A stretch of 64,000 bases of DNA, from contig NZ_JACEIB010000027.1 in NCBI RefSeq assembly GCF_013778325.1, positions 124,001 through 188,000 of the forward strand, in the 5' to 3' direction. Position 1 is the first letter of the stretch, and every line of letters starts with the position of its first letter. The stretch comes from Sphingomonas chungangi. Its GTDB lineage: Bacteria > Pseudomonadota > Alphaproteobacteria > Sphingomonadales > Sphingomonadaceae. The notes under the pieces are model-generated. The model was not told the origin of the DNA and searched no databases. It worked only from the letters and a program-made list of their open reading frames with translations. Shown piece after piece: positions 30,847-41,186 of this stretch. The translations under genes and the position numbers were made by a program.

Positions 30847-31170
30847 TCAGCGATGCCGGCCGTAGCCGTAACGGCTGTCCTCGAACGATACCGCCGCACT
30901 CGCATTGTCGCCGATCGGGACAGCGGCAGTGCCGTAGATACCGCGCGTGCCGTGGGTGCCGAACATCGCGCCGATCTCGCCGTGAATCTGGCGGCCGGGT
31001 GCGCCATTGCCCAGCCCGGCACGCGCCGCATCGACGCTGGATTCGGTGTTGTGGGCGAGCAGTTCCTGCTTCTGCGCGTCGCTCAGCCTAAGCGTGTCGG
31101 GCGCCGCCTGCGCTGACAGCGCTGCGGCGGGCAGCAACGTCAGGCCAATGAAGGGGAGCAGTATCTTCAT
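30847..31170 (-). CDS. Small exported protein, unknown function
   Basis: 107 aa from the ATG at 31168-31170, giving a clean signal peptide (LLPFIGLTLLPAAALSAQAAP). The mature region has LRLSDAQKQELLAHNTESSV, then a Gly-rich part (APGRQIHGEIGAMFGTHGTRGIYGTAAVPIG) and a basic-aromatic end (RYGYGRHR). I recognise no domain. It lies 41 bp downstream of the MscS gene stop boundary, on the same strand, and converges on the chemoreceptor gene 7 bp away. Confidence 0.6.
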   Translation of the reverse strand: MKILLPFIGLTLLPAAALSAQAAPDTLRLSDAQKQELLAHNTESSVDAARAGLGNGAPGRQIHGEIGAMFGTHGTRGIYGTAAVPIGDNASAAVSFEDSRYGYGRHR

Positions 31171-31211
31171 GGCGCCAGTTACACCCGATCGGGCTGTCCG
31201 CGCAATGAACG

Positions 31212-32300
31212 TCACGGCTTAGGCACCGGAGACAGGGTAATCGCTTCGCGCTGCTGCGGCAGCGCCTCGGGCATCTCGCTCGCGATGTAGGCGGTCATCG
31301 CCTCGCGGACGTTGCAGCGCAGGTCGAACGCCTTACCGGCGTCCGCCGCGCTCACCAGGCAGCGCAATTCGATATGCCACGGAAAGCTGTCGGTCACCTG
31401 AAGGCCGCACACCCGCCCGTCCCACAGCGGATCGTTGGAGACGATCTCGGTCAGCTTGCGGCGCAGGCGCGGCACGTCGGCCGTGCGGTCGACATGCAGG
31501 AACGCGGTGCCGAGCAGATCGGACGTATGGCGCGTCCAGTTCTGGAAATTCTCCTCCATGAACTTGGAGACCGGAACCACTAGCCGCCGGTCGTCCCAGA
31601 TTCGAACCACCACGAAGGTGAGGTTGATCTCCTCGATCTTGCCCCATTCGCCGTCGACGATCACCACGTCGTCGATACGGATCGGCTCGGTGAAAGCCAT
31701 CTGGATGCCGCCGATGATGTTCTTGAGCGCGGGTTGCGCGGCCGCCCCCAGCGCGATCGCGGCCAAGCCGGCCGATGCCGCCAGCGTCACGCCTATCGTC
31801 CGCACCGCCGGGATCGACATCAGCATCAGGCAGATGGTCACCATCAGCACGACGAAGAAGCAGATGCGGTAGAGGATACCGGCGCGGGTGCGCTTGCGCC
31901 GGGCGCGAAGGTTGTCCGCCACCGAAATGTCGGCACGCGCCTGCACGATGTCGTTGCCCGCACTGAGCAGCGCGATCAGCAGCCAGCCGACCAGCGCCGG
32001 GGTCAGCAGCCCGGCGAGGAAATGCCACCACCCCTGCCCCGTTGGCCCGAGTTGCATCGCCGGCTGTGCGATCATCAGCGCGACGGCGGCGAATAGCCAG
32101 CGCGAGGGGCCGCGCAGCCGCGCGAGCAGGATGTCATCCGTCTGCGTCTTCGTCCGTGCCGTCGCCCGCTTCGCGACGAAGACGAACCCAGCGTGGACGA
32201 TGCCCGCCGCAACGATCGCGACCGCCGCGACGATCAGATATCGGGTCCAGAGCGCGGCATCCGAGCCGAATAGCGTCGGCCAGCCTGCGGGATCGCGCAT
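31212..32300 (-). CDS. Small-conductance mechanosensitive channel (MscS family)
   Basis: 362 aa from the ATG at 32298-32300. Four to five membrane spans (about 20-40, 70-90, 100-120, 145-170), then the MscS pore helix ASAGLAAIALGAAAQPALKNIIGG and the beta domain TEPIRIDDVVIVDGEWGKIEEIN, with LVVPVSKFMEENFQNWTR. It opens under membrane tension to release solutes on osmotic downshift. The N-terminus is longer than in E. coli MscS. A GGAAC/CGTT promoter lies 35-59 bp upstream, suggesting induction by the general stress response. Confidence 0.88.
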   Translation of the reverse strand: MRDPAGWPTLFGSDAALWTRYLIVAAVAIVAAGIVHAGFVFVAKRATARTKTQTDDILLARLRGPSRWLFAAVALMIAQPAMQLGPTGQGWWHFLAGLLTPALVGWLLIALLSAGNDIVQARADISVADNLRARRKRTRAGILYRICFFVVLMVTICLMLMSIPAVRTIGVTLAASAGLAAIALGAAAQPALKNIIGGIQMAFTEPIRIDDVVIVDGEWGKIEEINLTFVVVRIWDDRRLVVPVSKFMEENFQNWTRHTSDLLGTAFLHVDRTADVPRLRRKLTEIVSNDPLWDGRVCGLQVTDSFPWHIELRCLVSAADAGKAFDLRCNVREAMTAYIASEMPEALPQQREAITLSPVPKP

Positions 32301-32334
32301 CGGCGCCTCCTTGGTATCGCGTGCTGCATGTGCG

Positions 32335-32359
32335 AACGGGGCGGCGGCAATGATGTTCC
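32335..32359 (-). promoter_or_regulatory. EcfG-like general-stress promoter of the mscS gene
   Basis: On the minus strand GGAAC (32359-32355), a spacer of exactly 16 bp, then CGTT (32338-32335). The distance from CGTT to the MscS start codon (32300) is 34 bp. Elements and spacing match the known EcfG/RpoE2 consensus of alphaproteobacteria. Confidence 0.6.
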
Positions 32360-32481
32360 CGGCTTTCGGCCCGCCGCGCGGGCCGATCGTTTCGGCGACG
32401 CGGAGGCTTGCGCAACGCCGCTTGCCCTCCATTTTCCAACAGCGCCGCTCTCGCGCGTCCTCATGTCTTTCGGAGCATCCC

Positions 32482-33531
32482 ATGCGCTACAACCGGCTAG
32501 GCCAGACCGGCCTGTTCGTGTCCGAGCTGTGTCTCGGCACCATGACCTTCGGCGGCGGCAACGAAGGCTTGTGGAGCGCCATCGGCGACCTGCAGGTCGA
32601 CGAGGCCACCGATCTGCTCAAGGCATCGGTGGATGCCGGCATCAACTTCATCGACACCGCCAACGTCTACGGCCAGGGCCGTTCCGAAAAGATCACCGGC
32701 GAGGCGATCCGCAAACTCGGCCTGAAGCGTGACGATTACGTGCTCGCCACCAAGTTCCTGGGCGAGACCGGTTCCGGCGTCAACCAGCGCGGCGCGTCAC
32801 GCTACCACATCATGCAGGCGGTGGAGGACAGCCTGGAGCGGCTCGGCCTCGATCATATCGATCTCTACCAGATCCACGGCTTCGATCCCGCGACGCCGAT
32901 GGAGGAGACACTCCGCGCGATGGACGAGCTAGTGGGCGCCGGCATGGTCCGCTACATCGGCGTCTCCAACTGGGCGGCGTGGCAGATCGCCAAGGCGGTC
33001 GGCATCTCCGAACGGCTCGGCCTTTCCCGCTTCGCCAGCCTGCAGGCCTATTACACCATCGCCGGTCGCGATCTGGAGCGCGAGATCGTGCCGATGCTGA
33101 CGTCCGAGAATGTCGGCCTGATGGTCTGGAGCCCGCTCGCCGGCGGCCTTCTCTCGGGCAAGTATAGCCGCGACGACGAGAAGGCGACCGAAGGCCGCCG
33201 CGCCGCGTTCGACTTCCCGCCAGTCGACAAGGATCGCGGTTTCGCCGTGATCGATGCGATGCGGCCGATCGCCGAGGCCAAGAGTGTGTCGATCGCTCAG
33301 ATCGCGCTGGCGTGGCTGCTCCACCAGCCGGTCGTGACGAGCGTGATCGTCGGTGCCAAGCGCAAGGACCAGCTCGACGACAATATCGCCTCGACGGAGG
33401 TGACGCTGAGCGAGGATGAACTGAAGACGCTGGCCGAGGTCAGCTCGATGCCGGCGGAATATCCCGGCTGGATGCTGGAGCGGCAGGGCGAATATCGGCG
33501 CGGGCTGCTCGAGCAGGCGCGGAAGGGCTGA
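32482..33531 (+). CDS. Aldo/keto reductase
   Basis: 349 aa. The catalytic tetrad is visible: Asp and Tyr in FIDTANVYGQGRSE, Lys in VLATKFLG, His in LYQIHGFD. The N-terminus RYNRLGQTGLFVSELCLGTMTFGG and the late NADP-binding loop (VIVGAKRKDQLDDNI) are typical of the YajO/PdxI-like aldo/keto reductases. It reduces an unidentified aldehyde or ketone using NADPH in the cytoplasm. It is divergent from the mscS gene (181 bp between starts, containing the stress promoter of the latter) and converges on a small ORF through a hairpin. Confidence 0.88.
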   Translation: MRYNRLGQTGLFVSELCLGTMTFGGGNEGLWSAIGDLQVDEATDLLKASVDAGINFIDTANVYGQGRSEKITGEAIRKLGLKRDDYVLATKFLGETGSGVNQRGASRYHIMQAVEDSLERLGLDHIDLYQIHGFDPATPMEETLRAMDELVGAGMVRYIGVSNWAAWQIAKAVGISERLGLSRFASLQAYYTIAGRDLEREIVPMLTSENVGLMVWSPLAGGLLSGKYSRDDEKATEGRRAAFDFPPVDKDRGFAVIDAMRPIAEAKSVSIAQIALAWLLHQPVVTSVIVGAKRKDQLDDNIASTEVTLSEDELKTLAEVSSMPAEYPGWMLERQGEYRRGLLEQARKG

Positions 33532-33559
33532 ACTTCCGCCAGATGGTAGAATGACCTTT

Positions 33560-33592
33560 CCATCCTCCCTGAGCGTGGCTCGGAGAGGATGG
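33560..33592. terminator. Hairpin between convergent genes
   Basis: CCATCCTC (33560-33567) pairs with GAGGATGG (33585-33592), with additional pairing inside the loop. It lies between the convergent aldo/keto reductase and a 91-aa gene, where a bidirectional stop signal is expected. There is no strong T-run on either side. Confidence 0.4.
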
Positions 33593-33599
33593 GAGCGCT

Positions 33600-33875
33600 T
33601 CAGGCGGCCTTGCGCTCCACCGCCGCCGACTTGGCTGGATCGCGCGGCTTGCGCAGATCGGGCACCCAGTCGCGCAGCATCTGCCATTGCTCGAAACGCT
33701 CCGCGTCCGAGCCCAGCTCTGCGATCAAGCCGCCGGCGATCGCCTCCAGTTCATCGCGATCGAGCTTGTCGGCCTCATAGAGCCAGGCGAGCAGCTTGAA
33801 TGTCAGACGGAGGCTCAGGCTGCCGGTGTTGGTCGCTGCGAACAGAGGAATGCTCGCTTCGTTCAGATCGGCCAT
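33600..33875 (-). CDS. Small protein of unknown function (91 aa)
   Basis: 91 aa, mainly helical, with no signal peptide: SLRLTFKLLAWLYEADKLDRDELEAIAGGLIAEL, then a charged C-terminus ending in ERKAA. I recognise no family. It stands alone on the minus strand. An inverted repeat with arms CGCAATCG (33889-33896) and CGATTGCG (33906-33913) lies 14 bp upstream of the start and could be an operator or hairpin leader. Confidence 0.55.
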   Translation of the reverse strand: MADLNEASIPLFAATNTGSLSLRLTFKLLAWLYEADKLDRDELEAIAGGLIAELGSDAERFEQWQMLRDWVPDLRKPRDPAKSAAVERKAA

Positions 33876-33888
33876 GAATTTTTCCTAC

Positions 33889-33913
33889 GCAATCGAGAAA
33901 CTCCCGATTGCGG
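33889..33913. promoter_or_regulatory. Inverted repeat upstream of the 91-aa gene
   Basis: Perfect 8-bp arms CGCAATCG and CGATTGCG with a 9-nt spacer, located 14-38 bp before the start codon on the minus strand. It may be a repressor site or an RNA hairpin. Apart from it, the 127-bp gap 33876-34002 holds nothing that I can identify. Confidence 0.3.
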
Positions 33914-34002
33914 CCCTAGGGCGCGAGCGCTTCCGCCGGATTTCAAGTCGGGCATTGTTGACGGCCGATGCTGCAATGCAGAAACATTTGCCCGGGGTCC
34001 GC

Positions 34003-34362
34003 TCAGACCGGATAGGCTCCATCGAACTTGACGATTTTGGCAGCAAGCCCGTGCCCTTCGTCGAGGCAATGCCAGTGGATGCTGATCCCGTCGGGGTGTG
34101 AGCGCGGGCGATAAAAGCTCTTGATGCCGCATTGCGTGCAGAAGATGTGCCGTGCCCGGCCGGTGCCGAAGCGGTAGGCGGTGGTGTCCCTCTGGCCCTC
34201 GACCAACTTGAACTTGTCGTCCGGCAAGATCAGGTGGAGATAGCCGGACATGCGGCAGATGTCGCAATCGCAGTCCAGCACCTCGACTTCGGGGCCGTCC
34301 ACATACGCTTCGAAGCGGACCATGCCGCAATGGCAGCCGCCTTCCACTTTCATCGTCGTCAT
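34003..34362 (-). CDS. GFA family (CENP-V/glutathione-dependent formaldehyde-activating) protein
   Basis: 119 aa. Cysteines follow the GFA zinc pattern: GGCHCGMVRFE near residue 9, DCDCDICRMSG near 30, and FCTQCGIKSFYRP near 75. The family fold binds two zincs; a few members act on S-hydroxymethylglutathione, but most have no proven reaction. It is a single gene, separated by 20 bp from the polyamine-locus aminotransferase downstream on the same strand, with which it might share a terminator region but not an obvious function. Confidence 0.82.
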   Translation of the reverse strand: MTTMKVEGGCHCGMVRFEAYVDGPEVEVLDCDCDICRMSGYLHLILPDDKFKLVEGQRDTTAYRFGTGRARHIFCTQCGIKSFYRPRSHPDGISIHWHCLDEGHGLAAKIVKFDGAYPV

Positions 34363-34382
34363 GGCGCGGCGCTTTAGCGGGT

Positions 34383-35696
<1,314 letters not shown>

Positions 35697-35698
35697 GA

Positions 35699-37054
35699 TC
35701 ACACCTTCAGCAACAGATGGTCCCGCTCCCACGAGCTGATCACACCCTCATAGGCGTTGAGCTCGTCGGACTTGATGCGGATGAAGGCGCGGACGAAATC
35801 CTCGCCGAGGATCTCGATCACTTCCTTGCACTGGGTGAAGCGGAACAGCGCCTCGTCCAGATTGCGCGGCAGGGTGCGGGCGTGGCGATAGGCGTTGCCC
35901 TCCACCATCGCCTCCGGCTTGATGCCGTCGCGCACGCCGATATAGCCGCACACCAGCGACGCCGCGATCGCCAGATAGGGGTTGGAATCGGCCCCCGGCA
36001 CGCGGTTTTCGATACGGGTGTTGGGCATGTCGGTGATCGGCACGCGCAAGCCGCAGGACCGGTTGTCATAGCCCCATTGCAGGTTGATCGGAGCAGAGTG
36101 GTCGGGCCGCATCCGGCGGAAGCTGTTGACGTTGGGCGCGAACAGTGGCGCCACTTCGGGGAGCAGCGTCTGCATTCCGCCGACGAAGTGGCGGAAGGTC
36201 TTGCTCAGCCCCTCCTTGCCCTTGCCATCCCCGAACAGGTTCTTGCCGGTCTTGGCATCCACCGCGGAGATATGCTGGTGCATCGCCGAGCCGGGCTGGT
36301 TCTCGTGCGGTTTCGCCATGAAGGTGGCGTAGACGCCGTGCTTGAGCGCCACCTGCCGGACGATGCGCTTGAACAGGATCACCTGATCGCACAGGTGGAT
36401 GGGATCGCCGTGGTTGAAGTTGATCTCGAGTTGGGCGGTGCCCGCCTCGTGGATCATCGTGTCGAGGTGGAGCGAGGCCACCTCGGCATAGTCGTAGATA
36501 TCCTCGATCAGGTCCTCATACTCGGTGACCGCTTCGAGGCCGTAAGGCTGCGGCGATGTCTCGGCGCGGCCCGAGCGCCCGGCGGGCGGCTCCAGCGGCA
36601 GATCGGGATCGGTGTTGATCTGGGTGAGATAGAATTCGAGCTCGGGCGCGACGAATATCTTCCAGCCCATCTCGTCGTAGAGCTCGAGCACCTTCTTGAG
36701 CACGTAGCGTGGGCTGGTCTCGTAGGGGCCGCCGCCCTTGTGGTGCGCGTCGGCGAAGACGAAGGCGGTCGGCGTCTTGAAGCCCGGCGCGACGCAGAGC
36801 GTGTCGACATCGGGATGCAGCGAGACATCGCGGTCCTGGAAAGACTCCTCGTCGCCCGGCTCGTCGGCATATTGGCCGGTGACGGTGACCGAGAAGATGC
36901 TCGACGGCATGCGCAGGCTGTCGTTCTGGACCGAAGAGACGAACTTGTTCGCCGGCCACACCTTGCCGCGGATGACCCCGTTCATGTCCGGCACGAGGCA
37001 CTCCACCTCGCTGATCCGTTTTTCCTTGATCCAGTTGGCGAAATCCTCGGCCAT
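35699..37054 (-). CDS. puuA: Glutamine synthetase-like gamma-glutamylpolyamine ligase (PuuA type), copy 1
   Basis: 451 aa from the ATG at 37052-37054. Glutamine synthetase fold: VECLVPDMNGVIRGK at the N-terminus, APELEFYL (metal-binding Glu), TAQLEINFNHGDP, KPHENQPGSAMHQHIS, and NSFRRMRPDHSAPINLQWGYDNRSCGLR for ATP and glutamate binding. It lacks the adenylylation-loop Tyr region of housekeeping GlnA. Members next to polyamine genes are gamma-glutamylputrescine synthetases. It sits between two aminotransferase genes, with spacings of 2 bp on both sides. A second paralog is in the same locus (42164-43537). Confidence 0.85.
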   Translation of the reverse strand: MAEDFANWIKEKRISEVECLVPDMNGVIRGKVWPANKFVSSVQNDSLRMPSSIFSVTVTGQYADEPGDEESFQDRDVSLHPDVDTLCVAPGFKTPTAFVFADAHHKGGGPYETSPRYVLKKVLELYDEMGWKIFVAPELEFYLTQINTDPDLPLEPPAGRSGRAETSPQPYGLEAVTEYEDLIEDIYDYAEVASLHLDTMIHEAGTAQLEINFNHGDPIHLCDQVILFKRIVRQVALKHGVYATFMAKPHENQPGSAMHQHISAVDAKTGKNLFGDGKGKEGLSKTFRHFVGGMQTLLPEVAPLFAPNVNSFRRMRPDHSAPINLQWGYDNRSCGLRVPITDMPNTRIENRVPGADSNPYLAIAASLVCGYIGVRDGIKPEAMVEGNAYRHARTLPRNLDEALFRFTQCKEVIEILGEDFVRAFIRIKSDELNAYEGVISSWERDHLLLKV

Positions 37055-37056
37055 GA

Positions 37057-38472
37057 TCAGAGCCCCTCGCCCGCGCCTTCGAGTACCGGCATGTCCAGCG
37101 CCCTCAACGTCTCGCTCGTCTCGTCCAGCGCGGCGGCTATGATCGAGACCATGCGATCGATCTCCTCGTGGGTCATCACATAAGGCGGGCACATGACAAG
37201 GCTGTCGCGCACCGCGCGGACCATCAGGCCGCGTCCGATACAGGCGTCGCGGACGATCGGGCCGGCCAGCCCTTCCTTGCCGCCGAAGCGGCGGTTGGTG
37301 CCCTTGCGCGCAACGATCTCGATTGCGCCGATGAAGCCCAGCGAGCGCGCCTCGCCGACCAGCGGGTGATCGGAGAGCTTGGCCAGCGCCTTGGCAAAAT
37401 ACGGCCCGATGTCGTCGCGCACCCGATCCACCAGCTTCTCGCGCTCGATGATCTCGATGTTGCGGAGCGCCACGGCAGCGGCGACCGGATGGCCCGAATA
37501 GGTGTAGCCATGGACGAAATCGTCATCGACCGAACGCAGCGTCTCGACGATGTCCGACGAAACGGCGGTGGCCGAGATCGGCATATAGCCCGAGGACAGG
37601 CCCTTCGCCATGCTGACGATATCCGGCGTGATCCCGAAATGCTGGAAGCCGAACCATTCGCCCAGGCGCCCGAAGCCGCAGATCACCTCGTCCGACACCA
37701 GCAGGATGCCGTATTTCCGGCACACCGCCTCGACGCCCTTCCAGTAGCCATCCGGCGGGATGATCACGCCGCCCGCGCCCTGCACCGGCTCGCCGATGAA
37801 GGCCGCGACCTTCTCCGGGCCGACCGCGAGGATGCGGTCCTCGATGTCCTGCACCGCGCGGGCGCAGAAATCGGCCGGGTCTTCGTCGAAGCCGTCACCG
37901 AAGACGTAAGGCTGCATGACATGCTCGACGCCGGGGATCGGCAGGTCGCCCTGCACGTGCATGTAGCTCATGCCGCCGAGGCTGGCGCCCGCCACGGTCG
38001 ATCCGTGATAGGCGTTGCGGCGGCTGATGAAGACCTTGCGCTCGGGCTCGCCCTTGATGCCCCAATAGGTGCGGACCAGCCGGAATACCGTATCGTTCGA
38101 TTCCGATCCGGAAGAGTTGAAGAAGATATGCTGCAGGTCGCCACCCAGCAGCCCGGCCAGCTTGGCCGCCAGCTCGATCGGCGGCGGCGTCGCGGTGCGG
38201 AAGAAGGTATTGTAGAAGGGCAGTTCGAGCATCTGCTCGCGCGCCACCTCGGCGAGTTCGGCGCGTCCGTAGCCGACATCGACGCACCACAGGCCCGCCA
38301 TGCCGTCGAGGATGGCGTTGCCGTCGCCATCGAAGATCGTCGAGCCCTCGGCATGGACGATGATCCGGCTACCGCCGATGTCGCGCTGGAGCTTGTAGGA
38401 GGATTGCGCGGGCAGGTGGTGCGCGACGTCGAGGCGCTTGAGTTCGGCGATGTCGTGATTGCGGCGGGTCAT
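37057..38472 (-). CDS. spuC: Class III aminotransferase, putrescine:pyruvate (SpuC) type
   Basis: 471 aa from the ATG at 38470-38472. DVAHHLPAQSSYKLQRDIGG and ILDGMAGLWCVDVGYGR resemble Pseudomonas SpuC, which converts putrescine and pyruvate to 4-aminobutyraldehyde and alanine. PLP Lys lies in SMAKGLSSGYMPISA, with VSDEVICGFGRLGEWFG upstream. In this locus it is a candidate to replace the absent PuuB oxidase, acting on putrescine or its gamma-glutamyl form. It overlaps the PuuD gene by 4 bp and is followed by the ligase after 2 bp. Confidence 0.83.
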   Translation of the reverse strand: MTRRNHDIAELKRLDVAHHLPAQSSYKLQRDIGGSRIIVHAEGSTIFDGDGNAILDGMAGLWCVDVGYGRAELAEVAREQMLELPFYNTFFRTATPPPIELAAKLAGLLGGDLQHIFFNSSGSESNDTVFRLVRTYWGIKGEPERKVFISRRNAYHGSTVAGASLGGMSYMHVQGDLPIPGVEHVMQPYVFGDGFDEDPADFCARAVQDIEDRILAVGPEKVAAFIGEPVQGAGGVIIPPDGYWKGVEAVCRKYGILLVSDEVICGFGRLGEWFGFQHFGITPDIVSMAKGLSSGYMPISATAVSSDIVETLRSVDDDFVHGYTYSGHPVAAAVALRNIEIIEREKLVDRVRDDIGPYFAKALAKLSDHPLVGEARSLGFIGAIEIVARKGTNRRFGGKEGLAGPIVRDACIGRGLMVRAVRDSLVMCPPYVMTHEEIDRMVSIIAAALDETSETLRALDMPVLEGAGEGL

Positions 38473-39230
38473 GGGACCTTCTCCGGTGAGGTGGCCGGTT
38501 CGCCCCGCAAGGCCCGGCCGAAGATTTGGAAGACACCCTGCGAGGCGGCATCCCGGTCGGTCTGCCATTCGGGGTGCCACTGGACAGCGAGCACGGCCGC
38601 GCCGTTGGGGCTGGCCGAGACGGCCTCGATCACCCCGTCCGGCGCCTCGGCTTCCACCGACAGGCCCTCGCCCAGCCGGTCGACGCCCTGATAGTGGACC
38701 GAATTCACCGTCAGCCGCTCGCGCCCGAAGGCGCTGGCTAGGATGCCACCGGGCGTAAGGATCACATCATGCTCATGCCCGAACATTGCGGCGAGCGGCA
38801 CGCCTTCCGGCGCATGGTGGTTGAGCGTCCGCCCCTCGTCGCCGAGATCGCGCGCCAGCGTACCGCCGAACGCGACATTGAGCTCCTGGAACCCCCGGCA
38901 GATGCCGAGCACCGGCCGCGCGCGATCGACCATCGCCGCGATCAGCCGCGCGGTCATCTCGTCGCGGCCGAGGTCGAACGGGCCGTTGCCCTCGCTCGCA
39001 TCGCCGTAGCGCGCCGGCGCGACGTTGGAGGGGCTGCCGGTCAGCAGCAGCCCGTCGAGCCGCGCCGCCACCGCCTTCGGATCGATCAGGTCCGGCCGCG
39101 CCGGGATCAGCACCGCATCGACATCGGCGTTGCGGATCACCGCCTCCATATAGCGTTCGATGACGAGCTGCGCCGTCTCGTCGCCATAGGGCCGCGTGTC
39201 CGCCGAGATGCCGATAAGCGGGCGGGTCAC
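38469..39230 (-). CDS. puuD: Gamma-glutamyl-gamma-aminobutyrate hydrolase (PuuD)
   Basis: 253 aa from a GTG that overlaps the potA stop (GTGA). Class I glutamine-amidotransferase-like peptidase C26: RPLIGISADTRPYG, DGLLLTGSPSNVAPARYG, nucleophile Cys in LGICRGFQELNVAFGG, and catalytic His in LAVQWHPEW. It frees GABA from gamma-glutamyl-GABA. A longer in-frame version starting upstream would lie within potA and lacks a ribosome site. Its presence is strong evidence that the locus uses the gamma-glutamylated route. Confidence 0.9.
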   Translation of the reverse strand: MTRPLIGISADTRPYGDETAQLVIERYMEAVIRNADVDAVLIPARPDLIDPKAVAARLDGLLLTGSPSNVAPARYGDASEGNGPFDLGRDEMTARLIAAMVDRARPVLGICRGFQELNVAFGGTLARDLGDEGRTLNHHAPEGVPLAAMFGHEHDVILTPGGILASAFGRERLTVNSVHYQGVDRLGEGLSVEAEAPDGVIEAVSASPNGAAVLAVQWHPEWQTDRDAASQGVFQIFGRALRGEPATSPEKVP

Positions 39231-40345
39231 GACAGCAGCACCGCCGGCGACTGCGGCGACCAGCTCAGCCACACCGGCTGGTCATAGTCGAAGCCACGAT
39301 CCTCGTAGCGCCGCACGTTCGAGCGCAGCACCTTGATCATCCGGCCGCCCGCCGCCTCGATCTCGTAAACGGTCTCGCTGCCGAGATAGGAATAATGCCG
39401 TACCGTGCCGGCAAGCATGTTGGCGCCCTCGGGCGTGCCGGCTGCAACCGGCGGTCGATGGCCACCCTCCTCCCGATGCGACAGCTCGATCTTCTCGGGT
39501 CTGAGCGCCGCCCATACCGTGCCGCCGGTCGCGCCCGTCACGCCATGATCGACCCAGACGCGGGCGCCGTCCGCCTCGATCAGCGCCTGGCTCGTCTCGT
39601 CGATCACCAGCTTGCCCTCGAACAGGTTCACGCTGCCGATGAAATCCGCGACGAAGCGGTTGGCGGGATATTCGTAAAGATCGCTCGGCGTCGCCACCTG
39701 CTGCAGCACGCCCTTGTTCATCACGCCGCAGCGGCAGGCCATCGCCAGCGCCTCGTCCTGGTCGTGCGTGACCATCACGAAGGTGACGCCCACCTTGTCC
39801 TGAATGATCGCGAGTTCGGAGCGCATCGCCTCGCGCAACTTGGCGTCGAGCGCGGAGAGCGGCTCGTCGAGCAGCAGCACACGCGGGCGCTTCACCAGCG
39901 CGCGGGCCAAAGCGACGCGCTGTCGTTGGCCGCCGGACAACTGATCCGGTTTGCGCTTCTCGAAGCCATCAAGCTTCACCAGCCCAAGCGCTTCCTGCAC
40001 GCGCTGCGCGCGCTCATCCTTGGCTACGCCGTCGATGCGCAGGCCGTAGCCGACATTCTGCTCCACCGTCATGTGCGGGAAAACCGCATAGGACTGGAAC
40101 ACCATGTTGACCGGACGCTTGTTGGGCGGGATGCCCTCCATGTCCTTGCCGTCGATCAGGATGCGGCCCTCGGTCGGCACCTCGAGCCCCGCCAGCATGC
40201 GCAACAAGGTCGTCTTGCCGCAGCCCGAAGGCCCGAGCAGCGCGAAGAACTCACCCTCCTCGATGGCGAGGTCCACATTGTCCACCGCGGCGAAATCGCC
40301 GAAGCGCTTGCAGACGCCCTCGATCCGGATCAGCGGCTCGGCCAA
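39227..40345 (-). CDS. potA: Polyamine ABC transporter ATPase
   Basis: 372 aa. Walker A GPSGCGKTTLLRMLAG, signature LSGGQRQRVALARAL, Walker B VLLLDEPLSALD, followed by a C-terminal TOBE domain (about 285-365, VWAALRPEKIELS). The MVFQSYAVFPHMTVEQNVGYGL motif is typical of the PotA/PotG group. It energises import through PotB and PotC. Its stop overlaps puuD by 4 bp, tying uptake to catabolism. Confidence 0.92.
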   Translation of the reverse strand: MAEPLIRIEGVCKRFGDFAAVDNVDLAIEEGEFFALLGPSGCGKTTLLRMLAGLEVPTEGRILIDGKDMEGIPPNKRPVNMVFQSYAVFPHMTVEQNVGYGLRIDGVAKDERAQRVQEALGLVKLDGFEKRKPDQLSGGQRQRVALARALVKRPRVLLLDEPLSALDAKLREAMRSELAIIQDKVGVTFVMVTHDQDEALAMACRCGVMNKGVLQQVATPSDLYEYPANRFVADFIGSVNLFEGKLVIDETSQALIEADGARVWVDHGVTGATGGTVWAALRPEKIELSHREEGGHRPPVAAGTPEGANMLAGTVRHYSYLGSETVYEIEAAGGRMIKVLRSNVRRYEDRGFDYDQPVWLSWSPQSPAVLLS

Positions 40346-40346
40346 A

Positions 40347-41186
40347 TCACTGTCCCCCTTCCATCTTAGCGACGTCCTTGCCCTGCATCTTCAGGCCGAT
40401 CGCGGTCAGCAGCACCGTCACCACGATCAGCAGCGTGGACGCCGCATTCACCTCGGGCGTCACCGAGAAGCGCACCATCGAATAGACCTTCACCGGGAAG
40501 GTCACGGTGTCCGGCCCAGCGGTGAAGAAGGTGATCACGAAATCGTCGAGGCTGAGCGTGAAGGCGAGCAACGCGCCGGCGATCAGCGCAGGCTTCATGT
40601 GCGGCACCAGCACGTCCATGAAGGCGCGCCATTCCGAGGCCCCGAGATCCTTCGCCGCCTCCTCCAGCTCGCGGTTGAACGAGGCGAGGCGCGCGCGGAC
40701 GATCACCGCCACGAACGGGAAGCTGAACGAGATGTGCGCGATGATGATCGCGCCGAGGCTGAACGGCCACGGCAGGTCGTCCGGCCACGGCATGACGCGC
40801 GAGAAGAAGACCAGCATGGCGACGCCCATGCAGATTTCCGGCACCACGATCGGCAGCGCCAGCGCACCCTCGAAGGCGGGCTTCAGCGGGAAGCGGAAGC
40901 GCCAGCACGCCACCGCCACCATCGCGCCGAGGATCAGGCTGACGACGGTCGAGATCGCCGCGATGGTCAGCGAGTTGCCGAATGCGGTCAGTAGGTCGCT
41001 GTCCTGGAAGACGGCGCCGTACCAGTCGAGCGTGAAGCCCTGCCAGACGATGTTGCGGCGGCTGTCGTTGAAGCTGAACGCCATCAGCGTCAGCAGCGGC
41101 GCATAGAGGAAGATCGCGACCAGCACGAGCCACAGCCTCAGCGGCCAGCGGGAAAGATAGTCGAGCGGGGCAGCTTTCTTGCTCAT
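40347..41186 (-). CDS. potC: Polyamine ABC transporter permease (PotC/PotI type)
   Basis: 279 aa with six membrane spans. It begins at MSKKAAPLDY; the ABC permease EAA loop is ELEEAAKDLGASEWRAFMDVLVPHMKPAL, and SFNDSRRNIVWQGFTLDWY matches PotC/PotI proteins. It forms the channel with PotB. The start overlaps the potB stop by 4 bp and the stop is 1 bp before potA. Confidence 0.92.
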   Translation of the reverse strand: MSKKAAPLDYLSRWPLRLWLVLVAIFLYAPLLTLMAFSFNDSRRNIVWQGFTLDWYGAVFQDSDLLTAFGNSLTIAAISTVVSLILGAMVAVACWRFRFPLKPAFEGALALPIVVPEICMGVAMLVFFSRVMPWPDDLPWPFSLGAIIIAHISFSFPFVAVIVRARLASFNRELEEAAKDLGASEWRAFMDVLVPHMKPALIAGALLAFTLSLDDFVITFFTAGPDTVTFPVKVYSMVRFSVTPEVNAASTLLIVVTVLLTAIGLKMQGKDVAKMEGGQ

